Origin: Bacteroidales bacterium
GTDB lineage: Bacteria > Bacteroidota > Bacteroidia > Bacteroidales > Dysgonomonadaceae
Assembly (NCBI GenBank): GCA_012518155.1
Contig: JAAYTC010000354.1
Location: forward strand, 1-6,419
DNA length: 6,419 bases
Direction of reading: 5' to 3'
In this document: piece by piece, positions 6,306 through 6,419 of the stretch
Layout of the letters: each line of letters starts with the position of its first letter
Numbering within the stretch: position 1 is the first letter of the stretch
Program-made: the position numbers and the translations under genes
Notes under the pieces: model-generated
Told to the model about the DNA's origin: nothing
Databases searched by the model: none
Seen by the model: the letters and a program-made list of their open reading frames with translations, nothing else

Positions 6306-6419
6306 CTAAAACTCGAAGGCGGCACGTACGCCCAATTGCCGGAATGAGGTTTTATGAAACGATGCGAAGAGGCCCGCGTTGAAGAACCGGTTCCCGATAC
6401 CGTAACCCAGCTCCGTGTA
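6306..6419 (-). CDS. C-terminal fragment of a probable outer-membrane beta-barrel protein
   Basis: The minus strand is open from the right edge of the window to a TAG at 6308-6306 and gives 37 residues: it begins YTELGYGIGNRFF, passes through FASFHK and ends RQLGVRAAFEF. Alternating polar and hydrophobic residues, aromatic girdle-like positions and a terminal phenylalanine are what the last two strands of an outer-membrane beta-barrel look like; the final Phe is the usual signal read by the BAM assembly machinery. Most of the gene is outside the window, so the family cannot be named; one of the large Bacteroidota barrel families (for example DUF5686-type proteins) is possible but unproven. 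It ends 105 bases before ispE. No clear terminator hairpin follows it, but the ispE promoter lies in the gap. Confidence 0.62.
   Translation of the reverse strand, partial: YTELGYGIGNRFFNAGLFASFHKTSFRQLGVRAAFEF

Noticed and set aside
6129..6347. Plus-strand 72-residue reading frame over the ispE start and promoter
   Set aside because: It is antisense to the ispE start and to the end of the barrel protein, crosses the ispE promoter, and shows no recognisable protein features.

Overview
The window reads as ordinary chromosomal DNA from a member of the Bacteroidota, most likely order Bacteroidales (a Dysgonomonadaceae or Porphyromonadaceae-like genome would fit). Three things suggest this: the protein sequences resemble Bacteroidales versions of each family (IspE beginning MICFPNAKIN, the large S9 peptidase ending in WWDSMYPDK, the XRE/cupin regulator next to an AMP-forming ligase); promoter boxes match the Bacteroidota consensus TTTG / TAnnTTTG; and most genes lack a Shine-Dalgarno sequence. 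No organism can be named from the sequence alone.

All supported genes lie on the minus strand, so transcription runs from high to low coordinates. The order is: the last 37 residues of a probable outer-membrane beta-barrel protein (6306-6419); an intergenic region of about 105 bases with a near-consensus promoter and a pair of direct repeats; ispE (5286-6200); a secreted S9-family serine peptidase of 897 residues (2557-5250); an inositol-monophosphatase-family phosphatase (1731-2522); a ZupT-type ZIP metal transporter (934-1734), whose start overlaps the phosphatase stop as ATGA; a 130-base gap with a second promoter and a strong ribosome binding site; an XRE/cupin regulator (243-803); and the first 69 residues of an AMP-forming acyl-CoA/acetate ligase (1-208).

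The genes from ispE to zupT probably form one transcription unit: gaps are 35, 34 and -4 bases and neither gap holds a recognisable promoter or terminator. Their functions (isoprenoid precursor synthesis, envelope peptide hydrolysis, phosphate ester hydrolysis, divalent metal uptake) do not form one pathway, so this looks like a housekeeping cluster. IspE and the phosphatase are both expected to need Mg2+, and the transporter moves divalent metals, but that link is only suggestive. The regulator and ligase appear to be a second unit, in which the regulator probably senses a small carboxylate or acyl compound related to the ligase.

I found no mobile element, CRISPR array, tRNA, rRNA or clearly new system. 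The most unusual features are a glutamine-every-second-residue repeat directly after the peptidase signal peptide, a linker-like insertion in IspE, paired 9-base repeats over the ispE promoter, and a strong Shine-Dalgarno sequence at the regulator only. No stretch longer than 300 bases lacks a gene.
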